Source: Odontocerum albicorne
Lineage: Eukaryota > Arthropoda > Insecta > Trichoptera > Odontoceridae
NCBI GenBank assembly: GCA_949825065.1
Contig: OX463859.1
Location: 27,979,847-28,043,846 of the forward strand
Direction of reading: 5' to 3'
Length of the DNA: 64,000 nucleotides
The notes below the pieces were generated by a model. That model was not told the DNA's origin, made no database searches, and saw nothing but the letters and a program-made list of their open reading frames with translations. This document shows, piece by piece, positions 43,200 to 54,850 of the stretch (position 1 is the first letter of the stretch; each line of letters begins with the position of its first letter). The position numbers were made by a program, and so were the translations under genes.

Positions 43200-43560
43200 T
43201 TTTACACACATTCATTTACTGCTCACCCTGCATAACTTTGATCTTCGCACATTCGTTCACTACCCACATTCATTTACACGCATTCATTCATTGCCCACAT
43301 TTATTTACTGCCCACATTAATTTACTGCTCACATTCATTTACTGTCCACATCTATTTACTACCCACATTAATTTACTGCCCACCCTGCGTAACTTTGATT
43401 TTCGCACATTCGTTTACTGCCCATATTCATTTACTGCGCACATTTATTTACTACCCACATTCATTTACTCTCCACCCTGTATGACTTTGAACTTCACACA
43501 TTCATTTACTGCCCATATTAATTTACACACATTCATTTACTACCCACCTTGCATGACACT
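43200..43560. repeat. Degenerate tandem array (CACATTCATTTACTGCC)
   Basis: CACATTCATTTACTGCCCA and variants recur about 15 times, with a higher-order spacer CACCCTGCATAACTTTGATC + TTCG repeated three to four times. The long frame across it is repeat-driven. Confidence 0.8.
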
Positions 43561-44170
43561 GGGACGAACTTCCATGAGTTATCAGATGTACGCCATCCTT
43601 AATTAATCACGTTCAATAGAGAATTAAAAAAATATTACAGCACGCAGAATACCCCTTCATCCTTTTTTTCCTCTGTGTCTCTCCCTTGTCCTTAAACGAA
43701 TTCCTTTCCTCTAGTCCTACTATTATTGATTACATTTCAGTAATTTTTCACTTGAATTCAGATAAGTATTTTCTAGCTTTGTGAAATCTGTCATGGATTA
43801 AAACGACGTATTCAAGAAAAGTTGGTTGGTTGAAAGAAATACATGTATAGCAATTACCCCGCTAGATCTACCATATATAATCACGTAAACAAAATAATAA
43901 ATAAACAATCAATACGTTAAAAAATAAGTAAAATAATAAGTAAAACTTGTATCTTTCACTCGGATGTTACGGGTTGTATTCCCGATAATTACCTTACAAA
44001 AAATAGAAAGAGTCGTAATCTGGTTAATAATTTGTATGTTAAAAATACTCTTAAACACTAGTAATGAGTGTTTTTATTTGTAAAGTTATTACCTACGCTT
44101 ACGTAGATAAACTGCGAGCTGCGTGCCAACTTGGTGGTTAAAAACTAGAAGGCTCGATTATGTTGTAGTA

Positions 44171-44345
44171 TGTTACATTTTTATTGTACGTAGTACACTC
44201 TGGTGGGCTTATTGCCTTTTGGTAATTTCTTCCAACTTACCAAAAAGATGTTAGATCAAAGAGGCCGTAAGTGAATCCGAGACTGGAAATCTTTAAAAAA
44301 AAATGGGTATCGACGGAAATCGAACCCGCTACCACCCAGATGGAA
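44171..44345 (-). mobile_element. SINE family B, copy 2
   Basis: The minus strand has GTAGCGGGTTCGATTTCCGT (B box), CGGATTCACTTACGGCCTCT and the tail AATAAGCCCACCAGAGTGTA. The A-box end is eroded. Confidence 0.7.
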
Positions 44346-44349
44346 AGAC

Positions 44350-45370
44350 ATATGTATTACAACTAAAAAAAACCTTGTGCAGTTTAATAATTATTATTTA
44401 AATTGAAAGATTAAAAGACTTGCTTAAATGTGTTTTAAAATAATGCTTTAATTACATTTTGTTTTTTCTCACTAAGTGTAATTACACGAATAACACAAAG
44501 TATAATTACTACATATAAATTATTTTAATGTTCCATGCGTCAAAAATTTATACATAAAAATGTTCGTACAAATTTCAACATGTTAAGACTTGCTTAAGTT
44601 TATTTCTAAATTAATGTGATTACTCACAAATTTCTTTGAAATGTTTAATAAAAGAGAACTTTATAATTAAAACCTATTTCAATGACAGAAAACTTAATGA
44701 TTAAAAAGAATCTTTCTGAAAAGCGATGTCAAATGTTACATTTGAAATGAGAAAAAATAATGTTTATTTATATACTCAAATAAATCACACATTGTAACGT
44801 AATATATTATAATACATCTATGATTTTTTATTAAACAAATTTAAAAAATATTGATTTTTAGTTCATTAATTTATATTTATTTTCCGACAAAATTGATGAC
44901 CTGATTGACGGTTTTCTGAGGCATTATCAACAATTGCAGACAATCTGAAATGATCATTTATTTTATGTGAAAATAGAATTAAATTATGAGAAGAAATTAA
45001 GTTTTTTTGATTCCATTTAATAGTAACAACGAAATTCTATAAAAATCGTGCTGATTCTTTGAATAAATTTAAAAAATATCAATAATTATTCATTTTTTTT
45101 ACAGAACAATTTTTAATACCAAATAGTTTGGTTTATTTATTAAGTACATTGTGTCATTGTGAGACCATTACATGAAAGTAAATTCTTTGGTACCTTAAAT
45201 TATAGGTATCCATACATATCCTAAATATGTGCGAAAAATAGTAAAAAAAGTAGCAAAAGCGAATTTCGAATCGGTTAACTTCTATACCGAAGTCTAACGC
45301 GTTTGCACTTTTTTAGCACCAAGCTACAACGTACATCAATTGAAATTTGTACCAAGAGGCATAAGGCAGC
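44350..45370. other. AT-rich stretch without gene
   Basis: Nothing recognised beyond poly-A/T runs. Confidence 0.5.
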
Positions 45371-45374
45371 ATTT

Positions 45375-45545
45375 TATTTAGATAATATGGTATAGATATA
45401 TATTTTTATATTACATAGAGATGTAGACATACTCGTAAATTTTTTTATATCACATAGATATGTAGATATATATTTTTATATTACATAGATATGTAGATAT
45501 ATATTTTTATATTATATAGAGATGAAGATATATATTTTTATATTA
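45375..45545. repeat. Tandem repeat, ~32 bp x 5
   Basis: TAGATATATATTTTTATATT + ACATAGAGATG is reiterated with small changes. Confidence 0.8.
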
Positions 45546-45684
45546 TCTCTACATCATACATATTTTTAATTCCTGTGGAATTACAACTTTTTACGCTTTT
45601 TTTTAAAAAAATAGTATAAGAAGGATAGTATCAAGAAAACTTTATATTTTTTTCTTAAATCAGCAAAATGAACATGACTATTAA

Positions 45685-45995
45685 TATAGCGCCATTAAAA
45701 AAACAAACTTTCCTCAAAGGCGTTTTAACACGGGACTCGAACCCACTATTATTGACAGATTAAAAATATTACACAATAAATGTATATTTAAGTTTAATGT
45801 TAGGATAGGAAGGTAGTGGTTGCGGCCATTAGATTAGGTATTTCTAAGAATCTGCATATATTCAGAAATACAAATTTGATAAGAAAACCGTCGAACACTT
45901 ACCAAGGGAAGACGATCTACAAAGGAACCTTTGAAGATCTTTCGATGTGTGGTAGTAACATATTCGGCTTTAGGTGTAGTGTATATAAATAATGG
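45685..45995 (-). mobile_element. SINE family C, copy 5
   Basis: On the minus strand: TTCTACACCTAAAGCCGAAT-like start, GAAGATCTTCAAAGG-type block, GGCCGCAACCACTACC, GTGGGTTCGAGTCCCGTGTT (B box), and GAGG near the tail. The most complete family C copy, about 310 bp. Confidence 0.7.
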
Positions 45996-46439
45996 TGTAT
46001 TTTGCCACCGGGGCATAGAAATAAAAGTTACTTTTTTATTAGCATAATACCATACCCCACGAACAACAAGGAACCAGAGTATAAGATAATTTTAATTGAA
46101 ATCATCCCTTCAAAGAAAATTATCCAAACAATTAAGACACAGTCAGATTGTAAAACAAGTTGGTCAATGTGGACACGATTCTCAGAACTGAGAGAAAGCT
46201 AAACTAAAAGAAGAGTCAGGTTCTTTGATAGTCTTATTTTATTTTCATTTAATAGACACAACCCTTTTCCAGAATCCTTTTTTTAATATACGAATGAAAA
46301 TTCACCTGATTACAGAAATTGCCAAAAAAAATTTCGAAGGTTTAAAGCTCGATTCTTATCAATATAATAAAGAATTTTTATCTTACCTTAGCAAAACTGG
46401 AGATTTCACGAACCGATAGAAAATATCACAATTGAAAAT

Positions 46440-46904
46440 ATAGTTAACAGTTTTAAATATTGAATACGAAGTTAAGCCACTGTATACTTGAGATGTTACT
46501 CTGGCTAAGGACTGAAGATTATATGTGGCTTCTGGACCAGTGGAGGCTTTTATATGGAAAACATGGGGTGGCTTTTCATTCCCCTTCCATTCTCTAACAC
46601 CCTTTTTGATTAAAAACGCGGTTTTTCAATGTTAATTTAAACAATATTTTTTTAACAAGTTAAAAAAGTGTAACTCACTTATCTCATCGTTTTGTGAATT
46701 ATCAATTACATCAAATTATGACTTTTGATATAAAAAATGTATTATATTTAGTCTTTTTTAACAGTATTATAACCTTTTCGAGTTATTTAGCTGAAAACTG
46801 ATCTTCTTAAATAAATACCTTTTTAAAGAGGAATCTTTGTATTATCTTATTTTACTGTAGAAATATAAAAAAATCTGATTAAGTACTATTTAATTAAAAA
46901 ATTG
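46440..46904. other. Non-coding stretch
   Basis: No gene recognised; AT-rich with no boundary signals. Confidence 0.45.
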
Positions 46905-47790
46905 CCTACCACAAGAAAGTGTGCTCGCTCCCTTACTATACATCTATACAAATGACCTACCAAGATTCCCGAACACGAAGCAACACATGCATGCGGATTA
47001 TACTTGCATTACGGTTCTGCGCAAGAGTTTCGAGGAAGTCGGTAGCAAAGTCACAGAAGCTTTGGATGAAATGACTTCATATTATAAGAAATATCTATCA
47101 TCTGAAACCGAATCCTGAAAAAACTCAAGATTATGCAAATCATCTCCGCAATCGTGATACAAAATGAAAGCTGAATATTATACGGAAGAGAGATCAGTTG
47201 GGTTGAGAGACATGTCGATCTCTGGAAGTATTGTTAGACCATACCGTATCTGGCAAACAATACTGCATTAGTACAAAAAATAAAGTCAGTGCTTCAAATA
47301 ACATCCTTCTTCAGAAACTCACTGGGATGTCATTGAGAGCACAACCACATACATTATGAGTTTCAGCTCTTGCACTTTGCTGGTCAACAGCAAAGTGCAA
47401 GAACTGATACTCTTAATGTAGAAGTGGCTCCTCACATGCTAGACAAGTTAGCATCGCTATGAACGAAATCGGGAATATAATAACAGGAAGCTTGAGAGCA
47501 ATGCCAGTGTAAAAAATATATCAATTGATCGTTATTGATCCACTCGAGATCCTTAAAAGTAAAGGAGCTGACATAGATATAACGAAACAAGTCCAGGACC
47601 CATGACCCCTTATAAGATCGTCAACCAGCAACATTAAGATTGAAATCCAAGAAATGGTTCACGAAGAGAGTGCAATAACTGACGATTCCTCCGAATAAAG
47701 GGCGTTTTTTGAAATGAAAAGGAAAACACCTGATAACTAGAAAGAGCTCTCAAAAAAGATGATAGTTGGAGACCGAATGCCTTGGCCTAC
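46905..47790 (+). pseudogene. LINE reverse-transcriptase remnant (Jockey/CR1-like)
   Basis: The plus strand reads LAPLLYIYTNDLPRFPNTKQ and HMHADYTCITVLRKSFEEVG, i.e. the VL.P.LF..Y..DLP and YADDT (here HADYT) palm motifs, then SKVTEALDEMTSYYKKYLSS. Later fragments include RNIITGSLRAMPV-like and KIYQLIVIDPLEI. The catalytic YADD is altered to HADY, and stops interrupt. Belongs to a different LINE family from family G and from the 59-kb elements. Confidence 0.75.
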
Positions 47791-47794
47791 TTGT

Positions 47795-48454
47795 AGAGCA
47801 CTGAATAGAAACTAAATAGGGGTTACTAGATGCAAGGTGAACATTCAAAGGATGGTTTTGTTTTACGAAAATAGCACTGAATATGACTGTGGAAATATAC
47901 AAGACTCAAAACCTTTGCTAATTTGTCAAAATATCGGGGCTGTATGCTCTGGGCAAGATCTGAGTGTTACGATTGATAGGGCGATCTATATGATATTACT
48001 TCCTACTGGAATCACGTGGCATAATTGTTGGAAATAAATTAATTAATAAATATATAGTAAAATAAATTTTAACAACGCCATATCTCTCGTGTCTTCTGAG
48101 AAGACCTACTGTTCCCGTAATTAGGCACACCCAGAGATAATCACTGTAGTATCTTCTCTCAATACAACTACAGTGATCCTTCCCTTACCTTTGTCTCGTC
48201 AAAACTCAAATTTGGTTGCAGCTTCTGGTAGTGTCAGATATGTAGGATAACCTGATGGACCAAATAAGCTGTTTATTTAGTCGGTAATTGATGCTACTCT
48301 TCGTAAACTAGAGAAACGAATCTAAACAATGGTGTATGCCTTATTCCCTTTCGTCAACAGTAATCCGTCTCCAGAAATTTGCTGTTATCTCAATGAAGAG
48401 CTTTGTAGACGCCTTAACTTTAGTTTATCTATTTATCTTTCGTATTGTTTATCA
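47795..48454. other. Non-coding stretch
   Basis: No gene or repeat boundary recognised. Confidence 0.4.
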
Positions 48455-48565
48455 ACAATCGAAAAAACACAATTTTTTCCATGTTATACGTCCTCAGTAA
48501 GATACAAGCAAAAGCCTAGTTTACTGGGGACACGACAAGTGAAAGGCCAAAAACCCTGATTCGCA
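48455..48565. repeat. Repeat E, third copy (single arm)
   Basis: TACAAGCAAAAGCCTAGTTT + ACTGGGGACACGACAAGTGA matches the arms at 7985-8110 and 9287-9415 in the orientation of the latter. Confidence 0.6.
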
Positions 48566-49070
48566 TATTTTGTATGTTCATTTTAAATAATCTGTTGTTT
48601 TTTTTTGGTATAATACATACTCGTATGTTACGATGAATCTAATATTAACAGTGCAATACATTTTTTTAAAAATATATTTCGATTCTCAAATATGTTGAAA
48701 TAACATTAACATACTGTTTAATATGGTAGATTAGATACAGAAACATTAGTTAAAGGGTGATTAATATCTTAAAAACAAAATTATATTTCAAGACTTCGCA
48801 TTCACTTTTGATAAGAATCCTGAAATTAATAATTAGGAATGAATTACTTATGAAGACCACCGAATAAGGGACGATCGGTGAAGAGAGATAAATTTAAGAA
48901 CTCGCCCCTTGGTTCGACCGTCCATGTACGCAGCACATATTTCACATAAGAACGAGGGCCCCTGTGTTCACTTGTCTACAGCGAGAGTTCAATTTCAGTG
49001 CAGGGTTGATTTTTGAGATTCAATGTCAGAGTCATACATTACAGTAAACAAGACATCGTCTTCGAAGTTT

Positions 49071-49442
49071 AAGGTGCATGGCTGCGCAGTAACGCAATTG
49101 ACTTGTGCGGAATGTCGCTGGTTGGAATCTCGAATTGTGCTACTCTCCTCGAATGACACAAGCATTTTTTCCGTCTTGTATTCGAGGGTATAAATATATC
49201 TATGACTTTAGTCATGTCTATTATTTCAAAAAGAAGGAAAAAAAACATATCGGTGTGCTCCGGTCGTCTCAGTTCGGTGTGCCATTGGACCCAATACAGG
49301 GTGTGACCGGTGAGTTTGCTTGTATACAATGGCCACTCACTCAAAAAAAGCAAACTCCACGGCTTATCTTCGCTTTTCAATTGAATTGGCGTTAAAATGG
49401 CGAGGGGACCCTTGACTACAAGGCCCAGCAACGATGACGACG
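49071..49442 (+). mobile_element. SINE family A, copy 3
   Basis: AAGGTGCATGGCTGCGCAGT, a mutated B box (GGTTGGAATCTC), the body CTCAGTTCGGTGTGCCATTG, and the 3' end TTGACTACAAGGCCCAGCAA + CGATGACGACGA. The broken B box suggests it can no longer be transcribed by RNA polymerase III. Confidence 0.78.
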
Positions 49443-49483
49443 AGTTGACAACTATACTTCATGGTTTTCTATATTTTATGGGA

Positions 49484-49580
49484 ATATTACATGGCATAAT
49501 CGCTGAGATCAAGGGAATGTTACATGGTATAATCGCTGAGATCAAGGGAACGTTACATGGCATAATAGCTGAGATCGATG
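49484..49580. repeat. Tandem repeat, 36 bp x 3
   Basis: TTACATGGCATAATCGCTGA + GATCAAGGGAAT is repeated nearly perfectly. Confidence 0.9.
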
Positions 49581-49639
49581 TTTCCTTTGAATTAAAAGAG
49601 CGAGCTCTAAGCACCTTCTTTAAAAACAGAATCAAGTCT

Positions 49640-50125
49640 TCAGCGGCGTTTGGTCTGTCAAGAATGTTTGCTTGCTAAAGTGCAACAGCTTGTACACAAT
49701 ATATAAATACACGCACAGGATTATTGAAAATCATACTCGATCATGAAGAATAGCCTGTCATATGTATATACTCGTACACATACTACTTATAATGTAAACT
49801 TTAACATACTGATCGTCTTGGAATTTTAATCTTACCACCGAAACTTTGGATTTGATCTGTCAAGAATGTGTAATTGCTGAAGTGCGACAGCTTATACGTA
49901 ATGTGTAAATACACACACACAATTATTGACAAACATATTTGATCACGAGGAATAGCCCATCGTACGTATATACTATATATAATGTACTCTTGAACCTGCC
50001 GATCGTCTAGGAAGTTTAATCTTCTTGCCATTAGAACTTTGGGTTTGATCTGTCAAGAATGTGTTCTTGCTAAAGTACACCATCATGCAAATAATAAACC
50101 AATATACACGCGTCTTTTCTCTACA
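49640..50125. repeat. ~195-bp tandem repeat, 2.5 units
   Basis: The word CTGTCAAGAATGT recurs at about 49657, 49857 and 50049, each followed by CTAAAGTGCAACAGC-like and later ATAGCC sequence. A further fragment (CTTCTTGCCATCGGAGCTTT + GGGTTTAATC) lies at 40715-40760. Satellite-like. Confidence 0.75.
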
Positions 50126-50496
50126 GGGTGGCTAATAGTCATACTTGAACACGAGAAATAGCCTATCGATCAACCAAGTTAAGATTTTTAGACAAATCAT
50201 TCTGTTTCTGCCAGATTTACGTAATCAAGTGGTTTGCGAGCGGGTCTGTGCTTGAACAAATTAATTTAAGAAACTAAACGAAAGCGTCAAAAATCTGTTT
50301 AAAAACATGCGCCCTTTTAAAGGGTGTAAAGATTGTAGTTAAAAAGAGAAGGCTGTTTAATCTAAATATCGGCGATAAAACATGGAAAAGAGGAAGACGT
50401 GTATGTATCCTCTTAATCATTTTAAACTTTCGGGATGGTTACACTTTATGGACATTTAAATTTAATGATAAAATTCATTGAAATTACGTATTATTC

Positions 50497-51430
50497 ATCG
50501 CCATCAGCCTATATTTATCCACTGCAGGATATAGGCCTCTCCAATTTGTTTCCAAGAAATCCTGTCCTTTGCACAATGCTGCCACATAATAGCTGTTCGC
50601 TAACGTATTTCGTCCACCTTACATCTTTGATCTTCTTACAGGCTTAGTTCTGCATATTGGGTACAACTGGATTACTTCATAAGTCCAACGATGGTTTGCT
50701 GTTCACGCGACGCGCATATCCCACTTCCACTTGAGTCTTTTTGTGGCCTCTATAACAGGGGTCTCCAAACTACGGCCCGCGGGCCAACACCGGCCCGTGA
50801 GCACCACAAATCCGGCCCGCGACTGCAGGCCGGATGTGCCCGGTGTCCGGCCCGTCATAGTTTATTTTGATTACATTGTAAAATTTACAATGTAAGTAAA
50901 TCATATAAAATAATAATCAGATATTTTTATTTAACGACTATAGTCACAAAACATACTCGTCGCACTATATGATATTTCGCTTTTCGCGCATCGGCTATCT
51001 CTGCTGCAACGGAATGTTCTTGACACTTGCCCGTAAGTACCAACCGAAAGTGTGAACGGAGCGGAGTCCACCCTCACATCCTGTGCCATAGATATCGCTG
51101 ACTAATATCACTCGCCGGCTAGTCTCAATACGAACATTTGCGCGTAATTCAAAACTACAGTATGTTGGTATGATGAGCTAGCTAGGTCTTGGCCCTTGGT
51201 ACTTCATGGATAAGTCAGTGTCTGCCTTAAGCTAAAAAGTTTGGAGACCCCTGCTCTATAACATCGTCAACTATTGTTTGGGCGCGTATGCACTTATTGC
51301 GTTTGCGGTCTCTTCTAGTATGACCTAGCGTGCACCTCTCCATGCTGCGTTGTATAATCTGGAGCTTTTGTATCATTCATACAGAAAGAGTCCATATTAC
51401 ACATCCATATATAGGACTGACTGGTAAGAT
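50497..51430 (-). pseudogene. RTE-type LINE 3' end, split by a hAT element
   Basis: The minus strand carries the 3' end CCTATATCCTGCAGTGGATA + AATATAGGCTGATGGCGATG, the DxxxQ(C)SG(Y)RLMM-type terminus common in RTE-class LINEs. Upstream lies TGGTCATACTAGAAGAGACC-like sequence from the reverse-transcriptase C-terminus (THG..G.DAW). The copy is interrupted by the 498-bp element at 50756-51253. Heavily mutated. Confidence 0.55.
50756..51253. mobile_element. hAT MITE, 498 bp, 8-bp TSD
   Basis: Starts CAGGGGTCTCCAAACT and ends with the inverted AGTTTGGAGACCCCTG. Both sides carry CTCTATAA (50748-50755 and 51254-51261). An 8-bp duplication and CAGGGGT ends are the hAT signature. The left part is GC-rich (GGCCCGCGGGCC, ACCGGCCCGTG), unlike its surroundings. 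No transposase frame. Confidence 0.93.
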
Positions 51431-52039
51431 GCATTGGTTAAATAAATTATGTTTGAAACAGATTGGGAGATTGCTTTTTGAAATGTAGTCCAGTCGTCCA
51501 AATAACTCCAAACTAGTTTTGCTCTTCTATTTATTTAATTGAGAGTGCAATCCTTGAATGAAATATATCAGGATGAAAGGATATTCTGAGTGATGTAATA
51601 TTATTTCGATTCTCTCTTAATCGTAAATAAACGCTGAATGAACCGAAAATGAAAATTTGCAAAAGCTATGTGATATGTTGATATGTAAAGGAGTCTCTCA
51701 TCGTCTGATTGAAAAGAGAATGTCCTTGTTCTAAAAAAACTGAATTTTTCGCCGAGATGTGAAAGAGAATTGGGATGGTTAAGCACGCAAAATAATGACA
51801 GTGTGAAAGTTCCTTCGCTGCCTAATCTTAAACCATTAAAGTTTGTAAAATGAAAACTTTTAAAAAAGTCTCCATTTTTTTTACTTATCATCCTGCGTCA
51901 TTATTTGATCGTTATAATCATATTTATATAAAAAAAAAACACTTTACTATGCATTGTACAATATAACGGATGTATTGCCAAGTGGCAATCTCATAATATT
52001 TTTGTGAATTATAGGGTATTTATATTATTGATTTACAAG

Positions 52040-52430
52040 TAGTTTAGTTCGACCATACCCACGCACCCACGCTCTATGGTAGACAAAATAAATCTCCACC
52101 CACCGAAATCTTCACTAGAAGATAGAAATCCTTTTTTTAATGAGCGCAATGCCACTAAGGGACGAAGAAGAAACTGCCCAAAGGGACTTCTCCTGCATAG
52201 GCCACACATCTCAGTGTGAAAAGAATAGTAACAACGATGGACTTAAGGTCCGACGTCATGGGAGAAGGAAAATGACTTAAAGCGCAATAAATATACTTAT
52301 AAAATGACTAAAGGTCTGCATGTCAAACAGCCCAGCAAGTTGTCAGTACTTTTTCATTTTGAATACAACAAAACTACCCTTTGACGTCAGTAGATTGGAA
52401 AAGTCAATCGGTCTGAAGATGTATCGATGA
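52040..52430. repeat. Interspersed repeat Y, copy 2 (uninterrupted)
   Basis: Colinear with 6090-6412 plus 6987-7030. Here the region corresponding to the MITE insertion reads TTTGACGTCAGTAGATTGG, giving an empty TA site. Confidence 0.6.
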
Positions 52431-52494
52431 AAGACAGAATGGAGATTTTTCAGAAATTATTAACTTAAAGAAAATAAATACACACATACATACT

Positions 52495-52955
52495 ATCACG
52501 TTGTTTCCCTGCTGGGCTACGCATGTAGGAAAGAGCATTAGATTTTCCTTTCTCGACACGCATATTTCGTCTCTTCCACATTTATACGAGTACACCTTAT
52601 CATGCAGCTCTTACGATTCAAAATATCATTAACTTGATCCAACTATACTTTTCTTGGTCTTACACTACTACGCCTTACACTCCAATTTGTACTTTATACA
52701 TATTTGTTTTGGTAATATTTTTTCATTCATTCGTTCTACATGCCTAAACCATCTTAGAGTGCTCTTCTTTATCTTACGCAACACATCGGTCTTAAGTTCA
52801 CATTCATCCTTAATTAGTTCATTACATATACTGTCAGACATTATCACCTCGTTATCACTCCATGACAAGTCAAGCATTTTTACAGTATTTTTCCTAGTCC
52901 ACGTGTCACTCCCACACATCAAAGTTGTTACTAAAATGATGTTGTGCACTTAGCA
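52495..52955 (-). pseudogene. LINE family G, 3' end
   Basis: An open frame of about 93 codons on the minus strand reads HNIILVTTLMCGSDTWTRKN, then ELIKDECELKTDVLRKIKKS and TLRWFRHVERMNEKIL. This is the L.YG.E.W ... LR..RWFGHV.RM block of insect non-LTR reverse transcriptases. The 3' UTR ends with the TAGGAAAG motif and a pyrimidine/purine switch shared with other copies. One of the better preserved family G tails. Confidence 0.75.
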
Positions 52956-52970
52956 GTTTATGATGCTGTA

Positions 52971-53181
52971 TTGTATTTTATTACACTTTCGTCGTATACA
53001 GCACAATCTGGTGGGCCTTTTTGCCATGTGACAATATATTTCAACCAACCAAAAAAATGTTTAAGAGGCCTTCAGTGAAAACCAGACTGAAATTCTTATT
53101 AAAAAATCAAGGGCTCCAACGGGAATCGAACCTGCAACGTTGGGAGACAAGCGTCTTACCAACTAGGCCACGGAGATCGTC
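52971..53181 (-). mobile_element. SINE family B, copy 3
   Basis: The minus strand starts TCCGTGGCCTAGTTGGTAAG + ACGC (A box), then GCAGGTTCGATTCCCGTTGG (B box), body CAGTCTGGTTTTCACTGAAG + GCCTCTTAAAC, and tail AAAGGCCCACCAGATTGTGC. Both promoter boxes look intact, the best candidate for recent mobility. Confidence 0.82.
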
Positions 53182-53444
53182 TGTCTGTTATGTCCGAATG
53201 GAGTATTTACTATTTTTCACTGCCCATTGACTTTGATTCCTATGGCTACACACCTTTCGATATCCCTCATAGCTCTTCCATAATTGGAGAAAATATTGCC
53301 TAAAAAGCATAACTCTTCATTACTTAATTACTTACTCTAATCTTTCATTACTCAATCATTTATCAAATGCACTGTTTCTTTCTTACTTCGTAAAACCATG
53401 ATTTGTAAAAAATACACAATTCCAAAATAACAAAAAATAGAAAG

Positions 53445-53715
53445 AAAATTAAATGGTTCGGCACGTAGAAAGAACGAATGATGAACTATTTAGAAAAAAA
53501 ATCTACACAAGCAGTATAGAAGGTACAAGAAAACGAAGCACGACCTAAAAAATAAAATTCTGAACGAGGAAGAGTGAAAAATCTTTACAATAGGAAAGTA
53601 TACTTAATAAATAGTAAGAACGTGGCAGATTCGAAATATGTGGTCAACAACAGAATAAAGAGGAGATCAGATCTTTCTGACCACCTCAATAGAGAAATGG
53701 CGTGATGGTGATCTT
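53445..53715 (+). pseudogene. LINE family G remnant
   Basis: AAATGGTTCGGCACGTAGAA + AGAACGAATG reads KWFGT+RTNE with frameshifts, and the 3' end has GACCACCTCAATAGAGAAAT + GGCGTGATGG. Confidence 0.6.
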
Positions 53716-53904
53716 TTTCAAAATTGTATTATCATAATTTGATCGTGCCACGTTTCCCTACGTCTTCCCAAACATCTAATACTTTCTTTTATATACGTAT
53801 AGCGTATTTTTTGTAAATATTTCGTCATTCATTAATTCCAAATGGCCGAACCATATCAATACTCTTTACTAACAACTCAGTATTTATTATTACATATAAA
53901 GTAC

Positions 53905-54255
53905 GTACCATCACGTCATTTACCTTTCGGGGTAGGCAGAAAGAACAGAGCGCCAGACTTTCCTATCTCGACACACACACACACCTTCTCCTTTTCTACA
54001 TCTGCACACATTTTCATACAATTCTGACTTATTACGTTTTCGTTTTTTAAATATCATTCGCTTGATCAAACCATACCTTTTTTGGTATTCTTCTACCACG
54101 CCTTCCACTCACATTTGCAATATATATATATATTTGTTTTGTTAGTATTTCTTCGTTAGTTCGTTCTACATGTCCAAACCATCTCAGAATACTCTTCTTA
54201 ATACTTTCTTAGCCTTAAGTTCACATTCACTCCTTATAATTTTATTTCATATTTT
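53905..54255 (-). pseudogene. LINE family G remnant
   Basis: The minus strand carries RRYGLIKRMIFKKRKRN and AGATGGTTTGGACATGTAGA (RWFGHVE), with the 3' end GCCTACCCCGAAAGGTAAAT + GACGTGATGG. Adjacent to SINE C copy 6. Confidence 0.6.
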
Positions 54256-54420
54256 GTCAATGGTCGCAGCCACTGCCTTTCTATCCTTACAATCAACTTG
54301 TATTTATTTTGTTATATTCTTAAACTGTCATAAATAGTGGGATCAAGTCCCGAGTTGGAATGCCCATGAGGAGAGTTTGCTCTCTAAACGGCGCTATATA
54401 AATTGTTATATTATTGTTAT
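54256..54420 (+). mobile_element. SINE family C, copy 6
   Basis: GGTCGCAGCCACTGCCTTTC + TATCCTTAC, then GGGATCAAGTCCCGAGTTGG (B box), GAGGAGAGTTTGCTCTCTAA + ACGGCGCTATATAAATTG and a TTATTATTGTTATTATTG tail. The tail of trinucleotide repeats marks the 3' end of this family. Confidence 0.68.
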
Positions 54421-54424
54421 TATT

Positions 54425-54850
54425 GTCCTTTATTATCACCACTGCATACAACTTATAATATAGTGAAATTATCATCACTGCATACAACTTGTATAGTGAA
54501 ATTATCACCAATGCATTCAACTTATAATATAGTGAAATTATCATCTTTGCATACAACTTATATAGTGAAATTATCACCAATGCATACAACTTATAATATA
54601 GTGAAATTATCATCACTGCATACAACTTATATAGTGAAATTATCACCAATGCATACAACTTATAATATAGTGAAATTATCATCACTGCATACAACTTATT
54701 AGTGAAATTATCACCAATGCATACAACTTATAATATAGTGAAATTATCATCACTGCATACAACTTATATAATGAAATTATCACCAATGCATACAACTTAT
54801 AATATAGTGAAATTATCACCACTGCATACAACTTATAATATAGTTAAAAT
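54425..54850. repeat. Tandem repeat, ~33-36 bp x 12
   Basis: TTATCATCACTGCATACAAC + TTATAATATAGTGAAA alternates with a form lacking AATAT and reading ACCAATGCAT. It follows directly on the SINE C tail. Repeat-driven frames on both strands are artefacts. Confidence 0.92.

Noticed and set aside
43238..43606. His/Phe-rich 122-codon frame
   Set aside because: Product of the CACATTCATTTACTGCC tandem array.
54320..54702. Tyr/Ile/Leu-rich frames of about 100-124 codons
   Set aside because: Driven by the ~35-bp tandem array; no signal peptide or domain and both strands are equally open.
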